DNA from: Alistipes sp.
GTDB taxonomy: Bacteria > Bacteroidota > Bacteroidia > Bacteroidales > Rikenellaceae
Length of the DNA stretch: 57,203 bases
NCBI GenBank assembly: GCA_017546345.1
Contig: JAFYXB010000021.1
Coordinates: 1 to 57,203 of the forward strand
Reading direction: 5' to 3'
Under the pieces are notes generated by a model. It was given only the letters and a program-made list of their open reading frames with translations. It was not told where the DNA came from and did not search any database. The number at the start of each line of letters is the position of its first letter. The stretch's first letter is position 1. A program made the translations under genes and the position numbers. Shown here one piece after another: positions 17,854-26,293 of the stretch.

Positions 17854-19071
17854 ATGTTCGATATAGCGAAGATACGCGAAGACTTCCCAATCCTTGGCCG
17901 CGATGTCAATGGCCGCCCGCTTGTCTATTTCGATAGTGGAGCTACGGCACAGAAGCCTCGTCAGGTTATAGAGCTTACGGCCGAGCTAATGGCTCAGCAT
18001 AATGCCAATATCCACCGTGGTGTACACCACCTTTCGGGTGCTATGACCGATAGGTATGAGGCTGCCCGCGAGAGGGTGCGTGCCTTTATCGGTGCGGAGC
18101 ATAAGGAGGAGATCGTCTTCACGTCGGGTGCTACGATGTCTATCAACCTCGTGGCTACGGCATGGAGCGCACAAAATCTTAGGTCGGGAGATAATATCGT
18201 TGTCTCGGAGATGGAGCACCACTCCAATATTGTGCCATGGCAGCTCGCAGCTATGCGTCATGGTGCGGAGTTGCGTGTGTTGCCATTTGACGAGAGGGGT
18301 GAGCTGCGTACGGAGCTACTTGCAGAGCTAATCGATGAGCGTACACGCCTTGTTGCAGTTACCGAGGCGTCGAATACACTTGGCACGTGTCCCGATTTGG
18401 AACCAATTATTCGTGCGGCACATGCCGTAGGTGCAGTTGTTATGGTTGATGGCTGTCAGGGTGTGGTGCATGGAGGCGGAGATGTTGCTCGTCGAGGATA
18501 TGATTTCTATGCCTTCTCTGGCCATAAGCTTTATGGCCCTACGGGAATAGGTGTGCTGTATGGTCGCAAGGAGCTACTCGATGCTATGCCTCCCTATATG
18601 GGTGGTGGTGATATGGTCGATAAGGTGACCTTTGCACGCACAACATACGCACCACTACCACTCAAGTTCGAGGCAGGTACCTCAAACTTTATCGGTGCTG
18701 TGGGCCTTGCTGCGGCAATGGACTATGTTGATAGTATTGGTATGGCCTCTATCGAGGAGTATGAGCAGAGCCTTTTAGGTGTGATGACCGAGCGCCTCAG
18801 CGCGATTGAGGGCTTGCGTATCTATGGCGAGGCTGCAAAGAAGTGCCCTTTGGTATCGTTTACGGTTGAGGGTACGCACCCCTACGATGTTGGTATGATC
18901 CTCGATAAGTTGGGCGTTGCAATTCGCACGGGACATCACTGCGCCGAGCCTGTTATGACCCACTTTGGCGTTCCTGGTATGTGTCGTGCATCTATTGGTA
19001 TGTACAATACAGCCGATGAGGTAGAGTTGTTGGCACGTGGCGTGGAGCGTGCTGTAAGAATGTTACGATAA
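17854..19071 (+). CDS. sufS: SufS-type cysteine desulfurase
   Basis: A PLP enzyme that removes sulfur from cysteine as persulfide for cluster assembly (405 residues). PLP-binding Lys225 lies in FSGHKLYGPTG and the catalytic Cys363 in RTGHHCAEPVM, the class II (SufS) active site. The start at 17854 (MFDIAKIREDF) follows sufD by 1 nt; an in-frame ATG at 17827 would overlap sufD and adds nothing family-like. No SufE or SufU partner is adjacent. Confidence 0.96.
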   Translation: MFDIAKIREDFPILGRDVNGRPLVYFDSGATAQKPRQVIELTAELMAQHNANIHRGVHHLSGAMTDRYEAARERVRAFIGAEHKEEIVFTSGATMSINLVATAWSAQNLRSGDNIVVSEMEHHSNIVPWQLAAMRHGAELRVLPFDERGELRTELLAELIDERTRLVAVTEASNTLGTCPDLEPIIRAAHAVGAVVMVDGCQGVVHGGGDVARRGYDFYAFSGHKLYGPTGIGVLYGRKELLDAMPPYMGGGDMVDKVTFARTTYAPLPLKFEAGTSNFIGAVGLAAAMDYVDSIGMASIEEYEQSLLGVMTERLSAIEGLRIYGEAAKKCPLVSFTVEGTHPYDVGMILDKLGVAIRTGHHCAEPVMTHFGVPGMCRASIGMYNTADEVELLARGVERAVRMLR

Positions 19072-19085
19072 AACCCAAACACAAT

Positions 19086-19766
19086 ATGTTTATAGTTCTC
19101 GAAGGCCTCGATGGCGCAGGAAAATCGACACAGATAGCAAAACTTACGGAGATGTTTCGTAGCCGTGACGTGGAGTGCGAATACCTCCATTTCCCACGTT
19201 TCGATGCTCCCGTTTATGGCGAGCTTATCGCGCGTTTTCTGCGTGGTGATCTCGGCTCTGTCGAGCAGGTAAATCCCTATCTTGTCGCTCTGCTCTATGC
19301 TGGTGATAGAGCCGATGCTGCGAAGCTTATCAATGGCTGGCAGCAGCAGGGTAAGGTGGTTATTGTCGATAGATATGTCTATTCGAATATCGGATATCAG
19401 TGCGCCAAGATTGATGCTGGCGAGGCTCGTACGACGCTTCGTGATTGGATTCTTACAACCGAGTACGAAGAGTTTGGTATTCCCCGCCCCGATCTATCGC
19501 TCTTTTTGGATGTTCCCTTTGCGTTTACCGAGCGCAAGCTTAGCGAGGTGCGCGAGGGTGAGGATCGAGCATATCTTAATGGCGGTAAAGATATTCACGA
19601 GTCATCGCTCGATTTGCAGCGCAGGGTACGCGAGGTCTATTTGGAGGCAGCAGAGGCCTACGACGATCTGAAGGTCGTAAACTGCTCGGCTGAGGATGGC
19701 TCTATGGCTTCGCCTGAGGCTATCTATGAGCGTATTATGGAGTATGTCACTCCGCTAATCGGCTAG
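19086..19766 (+). CDS. tmk: Thymidylate kinase
   Basis: Phosphorylates dTMP to dTDP. A 226-residue P-loop kinase with Walker A EGLDGAGKST (5-14), the DRYVYSNIGYQ (DR[YH]) motif and the dTMP-site PDLSLFLDVP segment. It starts 14 nt after sufS and 4 nt before the DoxX gene, so it appears to ride on the suf transcript. The LID region (about 150-165) carries Arg and Glu residues in ERKLSEVREGEDR. Confidence 0.93.
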   Translation: MFIVLEGLDGAGKSTQIAKLTEMFRSRDVECEYLHFPRFDAPVYGELIARFLRGDLGSVEQVNPYLVALLYAGDRADAAKLINGWQQQGKVVIVDRYVYSNIGYQCAKIDAGEARTTLRDWILTTEYEEFGIPRPDLSLFLDVPFAFTERKLSEVREGEDRAYLNGGKDIHESSLDLQRRVREVYLEAAEAYDDLKVVNCSAEDGSMASPEAIYERIMEYVTPLIG

Positions 19767-19770
19767 GCCG

Positions 19771-20850
19771 ATGTCATCTATCAAGCGAAATATCGAGATT
19801 GCACTTCGTCTGCTTCTCGCCCTACTTTTTATCTTTTCGGGAGGTGCTAAGAGCATAGATTGTGTTGGCACGTCACTCTATGTTGTGTCGCATCTCGAGG
19901 CACTACACCTGGGGGCATTGAGCACCATATCTGAGTTGTTGGCCGTGTTGCTCGGTGGTGTGGAGCTTGCTCTCGGACTTCTACTTTTGCTAAATATCAT
20001 GCCCCGTGTTACGCGCTTTGCGGCAATGGCTATGCTTGCCCTATTTACGCTTGTGACACTCCTCAATCTTACACTCCTTCCGCTGGAGGATTGTGGCTGT
20101 TTTGGCGATGTGGTTACGCTATCTACCGAAGCTACATTCCTTAAAAATCTCGTTCTCTTTCCCCTTTCTGTTGTCGTGTGGTTAGCTGCTCGGAAGGAGC
20201 ATAGACCAAAAGTCGGCGAGGCTCTTGCGGTAGGCGTTATCTTTGTGGGAGCTTTGGCCGTAAATCTATATACGCTGCGCCATCTACCACTCGTTGATCT
20301 CTTGCCCTATAGCGTAGGTACAAATCTGCGTGATGCGGTGAATAGCGAGCGCAAGGCGGTGGATAGCTCTATGCGTACGGAGCTAATCTTTCGTGGTGTG
20401 GAGGATGGTGCGGAGTATCGCTTTGCTGTCGATTGCGTGGAGTGTTGGAAGGATGATAGCTTGGAGTATGTGGGTGTGGAGAGTGTAAAGGACGATAGCC
20501 TTGATCTGCAGTATGACGACTTCGCACTTTTTGATCAGCAGGGTGAGGATTGCGCTTTGGAGCTTTTGTCGGAGGATGGATTGCGCCTTTGGCTTACGCT
20601 TGCATCGAGCGATATGCTAGAGAAGTTTGGGGGCTTGGATTATGTGGTTGCGCAAATTCAAAGGCTCTATCCGCAATCCGAGGTCGTGGTGCTAAGTGCT
20701 GTGGCTATGGAGGATAGCTCGTCTGAGGTCGCTATTTATGGTGTAGATCGCTCTACGCTTCGTACTATGATACGTGCAGATATTGGCGTTGTTCTCATTC
20801 GTGATGGCATCGTTGAGGCAAAATTCAATATTCGCGATTTGGATATATAG
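19771..20850 (+). CDS. DoxX/MauE-like membrane protein, BT_3928 family
   Basis: A 359-residue inner membrane protein. Four helices in the first 150 residues form a DoxX/MauE-like domain with the short motif LEDCGCFGD, whose CxC pair matches MauE-like proteins; a fifth helix follows near 155. The rest is a soluble domain with NIRDLDI at the C-terminus. The family is common in Bacteroidetes and unassigned; the CGC motif suggests thiol redox work. It is the last gene of the suf-tmk transcript, closed by the terminator at 20872. Confidence 0.82.
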   Translation: MSSIKRNIEIALRLLLALLFIFSGGAKSIDCVGTSLYVVSHLEALHLGALSTISELLAVLLGGVELALGLLLLLNIMPRVTRFAAMAMLALFTLVTLLNLTLLPLEDCGCFGDVVTLSTEATFLKNLVLFPLSVVVWLAARKEHRPKVGEALAVGVIFVGALAVNLYTLRHLPLVDLLPYSVGTNLRDAVNSERKAVDSSMRTELIFRGVEDGAEYRFAVDCVECWKDDSLEYVGVESVKDDSLDLQYDDFALFDQQGEDCALELLSEDGLRLWLTLASSDMLEKFGGLDYVVAQIQRLYPQSEVVVLSAVAMEDSSSEVAIYGVDRSTLRTMIRADIGVVLIRDGIVEAKFNIRDLDI

Positions 20851-20871
20851 AGTCGTACTCTTTGGCAAGAT

Positions 20872-20911
20872 AATTGACCGCTTCGAATTCTCGAAACGGT
20901 CAATTTTTTTT
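20872..20911 (+). terminator. Intrinsic terminator abutting the next start codon
   Basis: A 15-bp stem with one mismatch and a 4-nt loop (20872-20886 with 20891-20905), then eight T (20904-20911). It follows the DoxX stop by 21 nt. The ATG of the efflux adaptor gene begins at 20915, 3 nt after the last T, so this hairpin would occupy the whole 5' leader of any mRNA for that gene started upstream. Confidence 0.85.
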
Positions 20912-20914
20912 GTT

Positions 20915-21946
20915 ATGCGTCATATTCTCATACCCCTTGTTGCACTACTTATAGTCGGCTGTTACGACGGTCGAAAGCCCCATAATTCGGATATTCAGGT
21001 TGTAAAGTGTGTCGTTGCTCATCGCCTTACGGAGCAGTACCGCGACTTTGCAGCACTTAGTACGGCCGATGATGCCTCGAACCTTGCCTTTAAGATTAGT
21101 GGACGTGTGCTCGATGTGCCTGTTGCTAAGGGTATGGCTGTGAAGCGAGGTCAGCTTCTCGCCGAACTTGATGATAGAGAGGTGCGCCTACAGGTTGATG
21201 CTGCCAAAGCGGCCTACGACGAGGCATTGTCGCGCCTGAATCGTGCCCGCCGCCTCTTGGAACACGATGCTATAGCATTGCAGGAGGTGGAGTCGCTCGA
21301 GAATAGTGTTACGCAGTGCCTCGCGGCATATCGCAATGCTATGGATATGCTCTCCGATACGCGTATTACAGCTCCGTTCGATGGCGTTATCGAGCGCACC
21401 TATGTCGATGCCTTTCAGCGTGTGGCGTCGGGCGAGACGATCGTGCGTATCGTAAACCCTGTGAGTACGACCGTGAGTTTTACAGCTCCCGAGAGTTTGG
21501 TAGGTCTGCTTGCAGCACCAACTACACGCTTCAGTGTGCGATTTGATGCCTATCCCAATGTCGATTTTCGAGCTGTTATAAAGAGTTTTGCTCGCACCTC
21601 GTCGGATGCTTTGGGCTTTCCGACATCGCTGCGCCTTGTTGATGTAGATAGTGCGAAGTATGCAATCTCGCCAGGTATGACCTGCATAGCTACGGTTATC
21701 ACTCCCGATAGCGACAGCCACGCTGTGACGCTACCTCTAACAGCCATATATGCACCTGCCGAAGGTGGTGACTACGTATGGGTGGTAAACGATAGTGAGC
21801 GTGTCGAGAGACGTAGAGTGGTACTCGGTGAGCCTATTGGTGTGGATAGCGTGGTGATAGAGAGTGGCGTTGTGGATGGTGATAGGGTTGTTGTTGCTGG
21901 AGTCTATCATCTGATTGATGATCAGAGGGTAAAGGTCATAGAGTAA
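20915..21946 (+). CDS. RND efflux periplasmic adaptor (HlyD/MFP family) lipoprotein
   Basis: A 343-residue membrane fusion protein linking an RND pump to its outer membrane channel. The lipoprotein signal MRHILIPLVALLIVGC puts the acylated Cys at 16. Then come a biotinyl-lipoyl half-motif (SGRVLDVPVAKGMAVKRGQLLAELD), a coiled-coil hairpin (about 85-150), the second half (ITAPFDGVIERTYVD) and the beta-barrel and membrane-proximal domains. An upstream in-frame ATG at 20774 lies inside the DoxX gene and would destroy the signal peptide, so I chose 20915. Confidence 0.92.
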   Translation: MRHILIPLVALLIVGCYDGRKPHNSDIQVVKCVVAHRLTEQYRDFAALSTADDASNLAFKISGRVLDVPVAKGMAVKRGQLLAELDDREVRLQVDAAKAAYDEALSRLNRARRLLEHDAIALQEVESLENSVTQCLAAYRNAMDMLSDTRITAPFDGVIERTYVDAFQRVASGETIVRIVNPVSTTVSFTAPESLVGLLAAPTTRFSVRFDAYPNVDFRAVIKSFARTSSDALGFPTSLRLVDVDSAKYAISPGMTCIATVITPDSDSHAVTLPLTAIYAPAEGGDYVWVVNDSERVERRRVVLGEPIGVDSVVIESGVVDGDRVVVAGVYHLIDDQRVKVIE

Positions 21947-21958
21947 AAGCGTGTGGCT

Positions 21959-24900
21959 ATGAAAAATATCTCGCAATACTCCATTTCGCATCGCTCGGTT
22001 ATTAGCTTTCTGATGTGCGTAATGCTTCTTGGAGGTATCTACGCCTTCTTGAACTTGGGTAAGAGGGAGGACTCTACGTTTACGATTAAGACAGCCGTTG
22101 TCGTATGTCCCTATGGCGGTGCTACACCCGAGGAGGTGGAGAGTGTCATTACGGAGCCTCTGGAGCGCGCCATACGTACCCTTTCGTCGGTACATAAGAT
22201 ATGCTCGGAGTCGCATTTCGGCTATTCTCGTTTGCTTGTCGAGCTGCACCCTGCAACACCTTCGGAACGTATCCCGCAGCTATGGGATGAGCTACGTCGT
22301 AAGGTGGAGAGCGTAGCGATGACACTACCCAATGGTGCAGGACCGATAACGGTTACCGATGACTTTGGCGATGTCTATGGCCTCTATTTCGCACTATGCT
22401 CCGATGGTGGATACTCGTGGGATGAGATGCGCAACTATGCTAAAAACATCGTTACACAACTATACAAGGTTGATGGCGTGGAGAAGGTTGTGCTCTACGG
22501 CGAGCAGTCGCCCGAGGTGAAGATTCTCATCAGCCCCTCGACCCTTGCGGCCTTCGAACTCTCGCCTACCGATATCTCTTCGGCTATAGGCGAGCAGAGT
22601 CGTATGGTTGCCCTTGGTGTAAGGCGTGCCGGTGATGTCGATGTCGAACTCGTCGAGGGTACTATCTACTCTTCGATTGCCGATATCGAGAGTCAGCTGC
22701 TGCGTGCTGCCGATGGTAAGCAGTATCGTTTGGGCGATGTGGCACGTGTGGAAAGGGGATATAAAGAGCCTGCTACGATACGTCTGAAGGTCGATGGTCG
22801 CGATGCAATAGGTATTGCTGTGGCCTCGGCTCCCGAAAAGGATGTGGTACGGGTTGGCGCCGATGTCGATGCGATAATAGCCTCGGCAAGTGCCTCGTTG
22901 CCAGCGGGTGTTGAGATCGTGTCGCTGTATCCCGAAAATCTGATTGCAGCCGAGGCAAACTACGATTTTATTATCAACCTCATAGAGTCGCTTCTTATTG
23001 TTATCGTTCTGATAATGATAATTATGGGCCTACGCTCGGGTGTTGTCGTTGGTAGCTCATTAGTGCTTGCTATTGGTGGTACACTGCTGCTGATGCTCGG
23101 CATTGGCGAGGGGCTGAACCGTACCTCGTTGGCGGGATTTATTATAGCTATGGGTATGCTTGTAGATAACGCCATTGTGGTTGTCGATAATACGCGCCGA
23201 CTGCGTGCTTCGGGACTAAATATCGTGGATGCTGCGGTGCGTGGAGCTACCGAACCGCGTATGGCTCTGCTTGCCGCCACGCTTATCGCTATCGTCTCGT
23301 TTCTACCTTTGCAGCTTGCTCCGTCGTCTGTTGCCGAGATTATACGTCCGTTGTTTGTCGTAGTCTCTATCTCGTTGTTGCTTAGTTGGGTGCTCGCCTT
23401 AACACAAGTACCACTTATGTCCGTGCAGCTGCTCAATAGCTATGTGGCGAGCGATGTGAAGCAACGCTTAGATTGGTTTTCGAGGCTTATTACGCGACTT
23501 TTGAGCCATCGCTGGCTAACGATAAGCGGAGCTATCGCACTATTCGCTCTCTCGCTTTGGGCTATGGGACGTATGCCACAGAACTTCTTTCCGCAACTCG
23601 ATAAAGCCTACTTTCGTGCCGATGTTCTACTTCCCGAGGGTTACGATATCGAGGCTACGCAACATCGTCTGGATAGGATGAGTGAGTGGCTACTCTCGCA
23701 GCCTGAGGTGTGTAGAGTATCTACCACAGCAGGTGCTACACCTCCGCGCTACTACTTGGCAAGTAGCAGCTATGCCGATAGAGCAAACTATGGTAACCTA
23801 CTTGTCGAGCTACACGATAGTCGCCATACGGCAGCTCTCGAAGAGCGCTTCGATAGGTGGGTAGAGCAAAATATCGCCGATGTATGGCTGCGCTCATCGC
23901 TATTTAAGCTCTCACCAGTGCCCGATGCAACGATCGAGTTTGGCTTTGTTGGGGATAGTGTCGATACCTTGCAGCAACTTGCATCACGCACTATGGCCGT
24001 GATGTCGCGCAACAAGGATACACGTAACGTGCGAAATAGCTGGGGTAATCGTGTGGCAGTGTGGTGTCCCGAATACTCGCAGCTCAAGGCGCAACGATTG
24101 GGTGTTACACGAGCCTCGATGCTCACATCGTTGGAGATTGTATCTAATGGCCTACATATCGCGCAACTGCGGGATGGTGATCAGACACTTCCCGTATTGC
24201 TGTGTGCCGATATGCTTGATGATAGGTCGCTTGTGGCGTTAGAGGCTATGCCCGTATTTTCGCGCTCGGGTGCAAGCTATGCTATAGAGCAGGCTGCTGC
24301 GGGTTTTGATTTTGGTTTTCAAGGCTCGGTCATCAAACGCGTGGATGGCGAACGTGTCGTTAAGGCGCAGTGTGATCCACGGCGTGGTGTAAACACCTTG
24401 CAACTCTTGGCGCAGCTGCGTGACGAGGTGGCACGCGAGGTTGTAATCCCCGAGGGCTATCGCCTTGAACTATTCGGTGAGGAGGAGAGCCGAGAGGAGT
24501 CTAATAGAGCTATTGGCGATAAACTTCCCCTAACACTCGTGCTTATCTTCGTGATACTCCTCTTTAACTTTGGTAACTGTCGCGATCCTTTGGTCGTGCT
24601 ACTCACGCTGCCGCTAATATTTACAGGCGTGGTGCTGGGCCTTCTGGTTGCGGGTAAACTTTTCGACTTCTTCTCGCTACTCGGCCTGCTCGGGTTGGTG
24701 GGTATGAATGTGAAAAATGGAGTGATACTCGTCGAGCGTATAAACGAACTGAGAGCCATGAACATCACCCCCTTCGAGGCGATAGTGCGTGCTGCGAGTG
24801 ATCGTTTTCTACCCGTTGTAGCGGCGGCTGGTACAACAATTCTCGGTATGATACCTTTACTTTTCGACTCGCTATTTGGTAGTATGGCAGCTACGATTAT

Positions 24901-24982
24901 GGGTGGCCTGTTTGTCGCTACACTTCTGGTGCTAATGCTCCTGCCTGTGGTCTATTCACTAATATATCGAATAAAGCCATGA
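21959..24982 (+). CDS. RND efflux transporter permease
   Basis: An AcrB/HAE-type inner membrane exporter of about 1007 residues: helix 1, large periplasmic loop, helices 2-6, second loop, helices 7-12. The helix-4 relay motif reads GMLVDNAIVVVDN, with Asp-Asn where AcrB has Asp-Asp. NFFPQLDKAYFRADVLLPEGY marks the start of loop 2. The substrate is unknown (drugs, bile acids or lipids are possible). I prefer ATG 21959 over GTG 21953. Its TGA overlaps the ATG of the TolC gene in ATGA. Confidence 0.93.
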   Translation: MKNISQYSISHRSVISFLMCVMLLGGIYAFLNLGKREDSTFTIKTAVVVCPYGGATPEEVESVITEPLERAIRTLSSVHKICSESHFGYSRLLVELHPATPSERIPQLWDELRRKVESVAMTLPNGAGPITVTDDFGDVYGLYFALCSDGGYSWDEMRNYAKNIVTQLYKVDGVEKVVLYGEQSPEVKILISPSTLAAFELSPTDISSAIGEQSRMVALGVRRAGDVDVELVEGTIYSSIADIESQLLRAADGKQYRLGDVARVERGYKEPATIRLKVDGRDAIGIAVASAPEKDVVRVGADVDAIIASASASLPAGVEIVSLYPENLIAAEANYDFIINLIESLLIVIVLIMIIMGLRSGVVVGSSLVLAIGGTLLLMLGIGEGLNRTSLAGFIIAMGMLVDNAIVVVDNTRRLRASGLNIVDAAVRGATEPRMALLAATLIAIVSFLPLQLAPSSVAEIIRPLFVVVSISLLLSWVLALTQVPLMSVQLLNSYVASDVKQRLDWFSRLITRLLSHRWLTISGAIALFALSLWAMGRMPQNFFPQLDKAYFRADVLLPEGYDIEATQHRLDRMSEWLLSQPEVCRVSTTAGATPPRYYLASSSYADRANYGNLLVELHDSRHTAALEERFDRWVEQNIADVWLRSSLFKLSPVPDATIEFGFVGDSVDTLQQLASRTMAVMSRNKDTRNVRNSWGNRVAVWCPEYSQLKAQRLGVTRASMLTSLEIVSNGLHIAQLRDGDQTLPVLLCADMLDDRSLVALEAMPVFSRSGASYAIEQAAAGFDFGFQGSVIKRVDGERVVKAQCDPRRGVNTLQLLAQLRDEVAREVVIPEGYRLELFGEEESREESNRAIGDKLPLTLVLIFVILLFNFGNCRDPLVVLLTLPLIFTGVVLGLLVAGKLFDFFSLLGLLGLVGMNVKNGVILVERINELRAMNITPFEAIVRAASDRFLPVVAAAGTTILGMIPLLFDSLFGSMAATIMGGLFVATLLVLMLLPVVYSLIYRIKP

Positions 24983-26262
24983 AGCATATCACAATTATTC
25001 TGTCGTTTCTTCTACTCCCTTTGGGTAGACTCTCGGCACAGATCTCTGTTGCTCAGTATCTCGATGATGTGATGACCTATAGCCACTCCATATCTCAGGC
25101 CGAGGCGACGATTGAGGGTGCTGATGCTGAGTTACGCATTAGTCGTAAGGGTTTCCTGCCGAGGTTATCCGTTGCAGGCGATATAGATCTTAATTTCCGC
25201 AACCGCGAGGGACGACAATGGGGTTGGTCGCCACGTGTCGATATCGAGCAGCCTATCTATACGGGTGGTGCTCTTCGTGCCGAGCTGCGTAGCTCGGAGC
25301 GGGCGATGGATGCCGCACATCAGGCTATGGCACAAGCCGAGTTGGCTACGGAGTATGATGCCGAGATGAACTATTGGCGGCTGTCGCGTGCCGAAATATA
25401 CCGTATGGCAGTATCTGATTATCTCTCCATTGTTACCACATTGCGTGATGTGGTCGCCAGGCGTTTCGATGAGGGGTATACCTCGAAGAGCGACCTGCTG
25501 CAGGTAGAGTCACGAATCAGCGATGCAGAGTATCAGCTATCGGCAGCTGAGCAGGAGTATGAACTTGCGCTCCACAATTTCAATATTCTGCGTGGCGTAG
25601 AGCCTACAACGAGAGTTGAGCTTGCCAACTCCATATTAGATAGTATGACACTGCCTCAGCGCGTAGATGCTGATTATGTAATGCAGCACCCCGACTATCG
25701 GCTCTCGCTTGCCGAGCAGGATATAGCACGTTGGACTATTCGGAGTCATAGGTCGCGCTTCCTGCCCTCGATAGGGCTAAATATATATGGCTATGCACAA
25801 CCCAAGCAGCCACACGTGGCGGGTGGAGGTGTGATAGCAGATGGTGGGGTGGTGCTCACCATATCCTCGCCCATCTTTCACTTTCGGGAGCGGCGTGATG
25901 TGGTGCGTATTGCCGAAAGCGAGTATCGCAAGGCGACAATGAATGTGGATGATGTGGTCGATAGACTACACCTCGAGGAGAGCAATGGTTGGACAAACCT
26001 TCAGACTACACGATCGCGTGTCGATGCTATCAGGCGCAACCTACGCCTTGCTGAGGAGAACCTATCTATAAGCACCTATGCCTATGGCGAGGGCTCGGCA
26101 ACTATTCTCGATGTGTTGCAGGCGCAACTAAGCTGGTTGCAGATCTATACAAATGCCATCACAGCACAGTATGACTACGCCGTAGCTATAGCCACCTATC
26201 GAGCTATTACGGCTACGCAGTTTATCGAAAAAAGGAGCTGCCCCGCGAGGACAGCTCCTTAA
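24979..26262 (+). CDS. TolC-family outer membrane efflux channel
   Basis: A 427-residue outer membrane factor with signal peptide (MKHITIILSFLLLPLGRLSAQ) and the duplicated long alpha-helical/beta-strand architecture of TolC proteins, for example the paired ISRKGFLPRLSVAGDIDL and HRSRFLPSIGLNIYGY strand segments. It completes the adaptor-permease-channel operon. The last nine codons lie within a strong hairpin (26232-26260) that acts as the terminator of the opposing gene, so the C-terminal residues (SCPARTAP) are dictated by that hairpin. Confidence 0.92.
   Translation: MKHITIILSFLLLPLGRLSAQISVAQYLDDVMTYSHSISQAEATIEGADAELRISRKGFLPRLSVAGDIDLNFRNREGRQWGWSPRVDIEQPIYTGGALRAELRSSERAMDAAHQAMAQAELATEYDAEMNYWRLSRAEIYRMAVSDYLSIVTTLRDVVARRFDEGYTSKSDLLQVESRISDAEYQLSAAEQEYELALHNFNILRGVEPTTRVELANSILDSMTLPQRVDADYVMQHPDYRLSLAEQDIARWTIRSHRSRFLPSIGLNIYGYAQPKQPHVAGGGVIADGGVVLTISSPIFHFRERRDVVRIAESEYRKATMNVDDVVDRLHLEESNGWTNLQTTRSRVDAIRRNLRLAEENLSISTYAYGEGSATILDVLQAQLSWLQIYTNAITAQYDYAVAIATYRAITATQFIEKRSCPARTAP
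26228..26260 (-). terminator. Terminator of the modular lipoprotein gene, inside the TolC coding end
   Basis: A perfect 9-bp stem AAGGAGCTG/CAGCTCCTT (26232-26240 with 26252-26260); on the minus strand it is followed by TTTTTT. It lies 34 nt past the lipoprotein stop and may also stop efflux transcripts. Confidence 0.75.
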
Positions 26263-26293
26263 TACTTAGAGTGTTAATGGATTAGCGGTTAAA

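Noticed and set aside
20774..20914. Upstream start giving a 390-residue adaptor protein
   Set aside because: It would overlap the DoxX coding region out of frame and run through the terminator, and would bury the lipoprotein signal.
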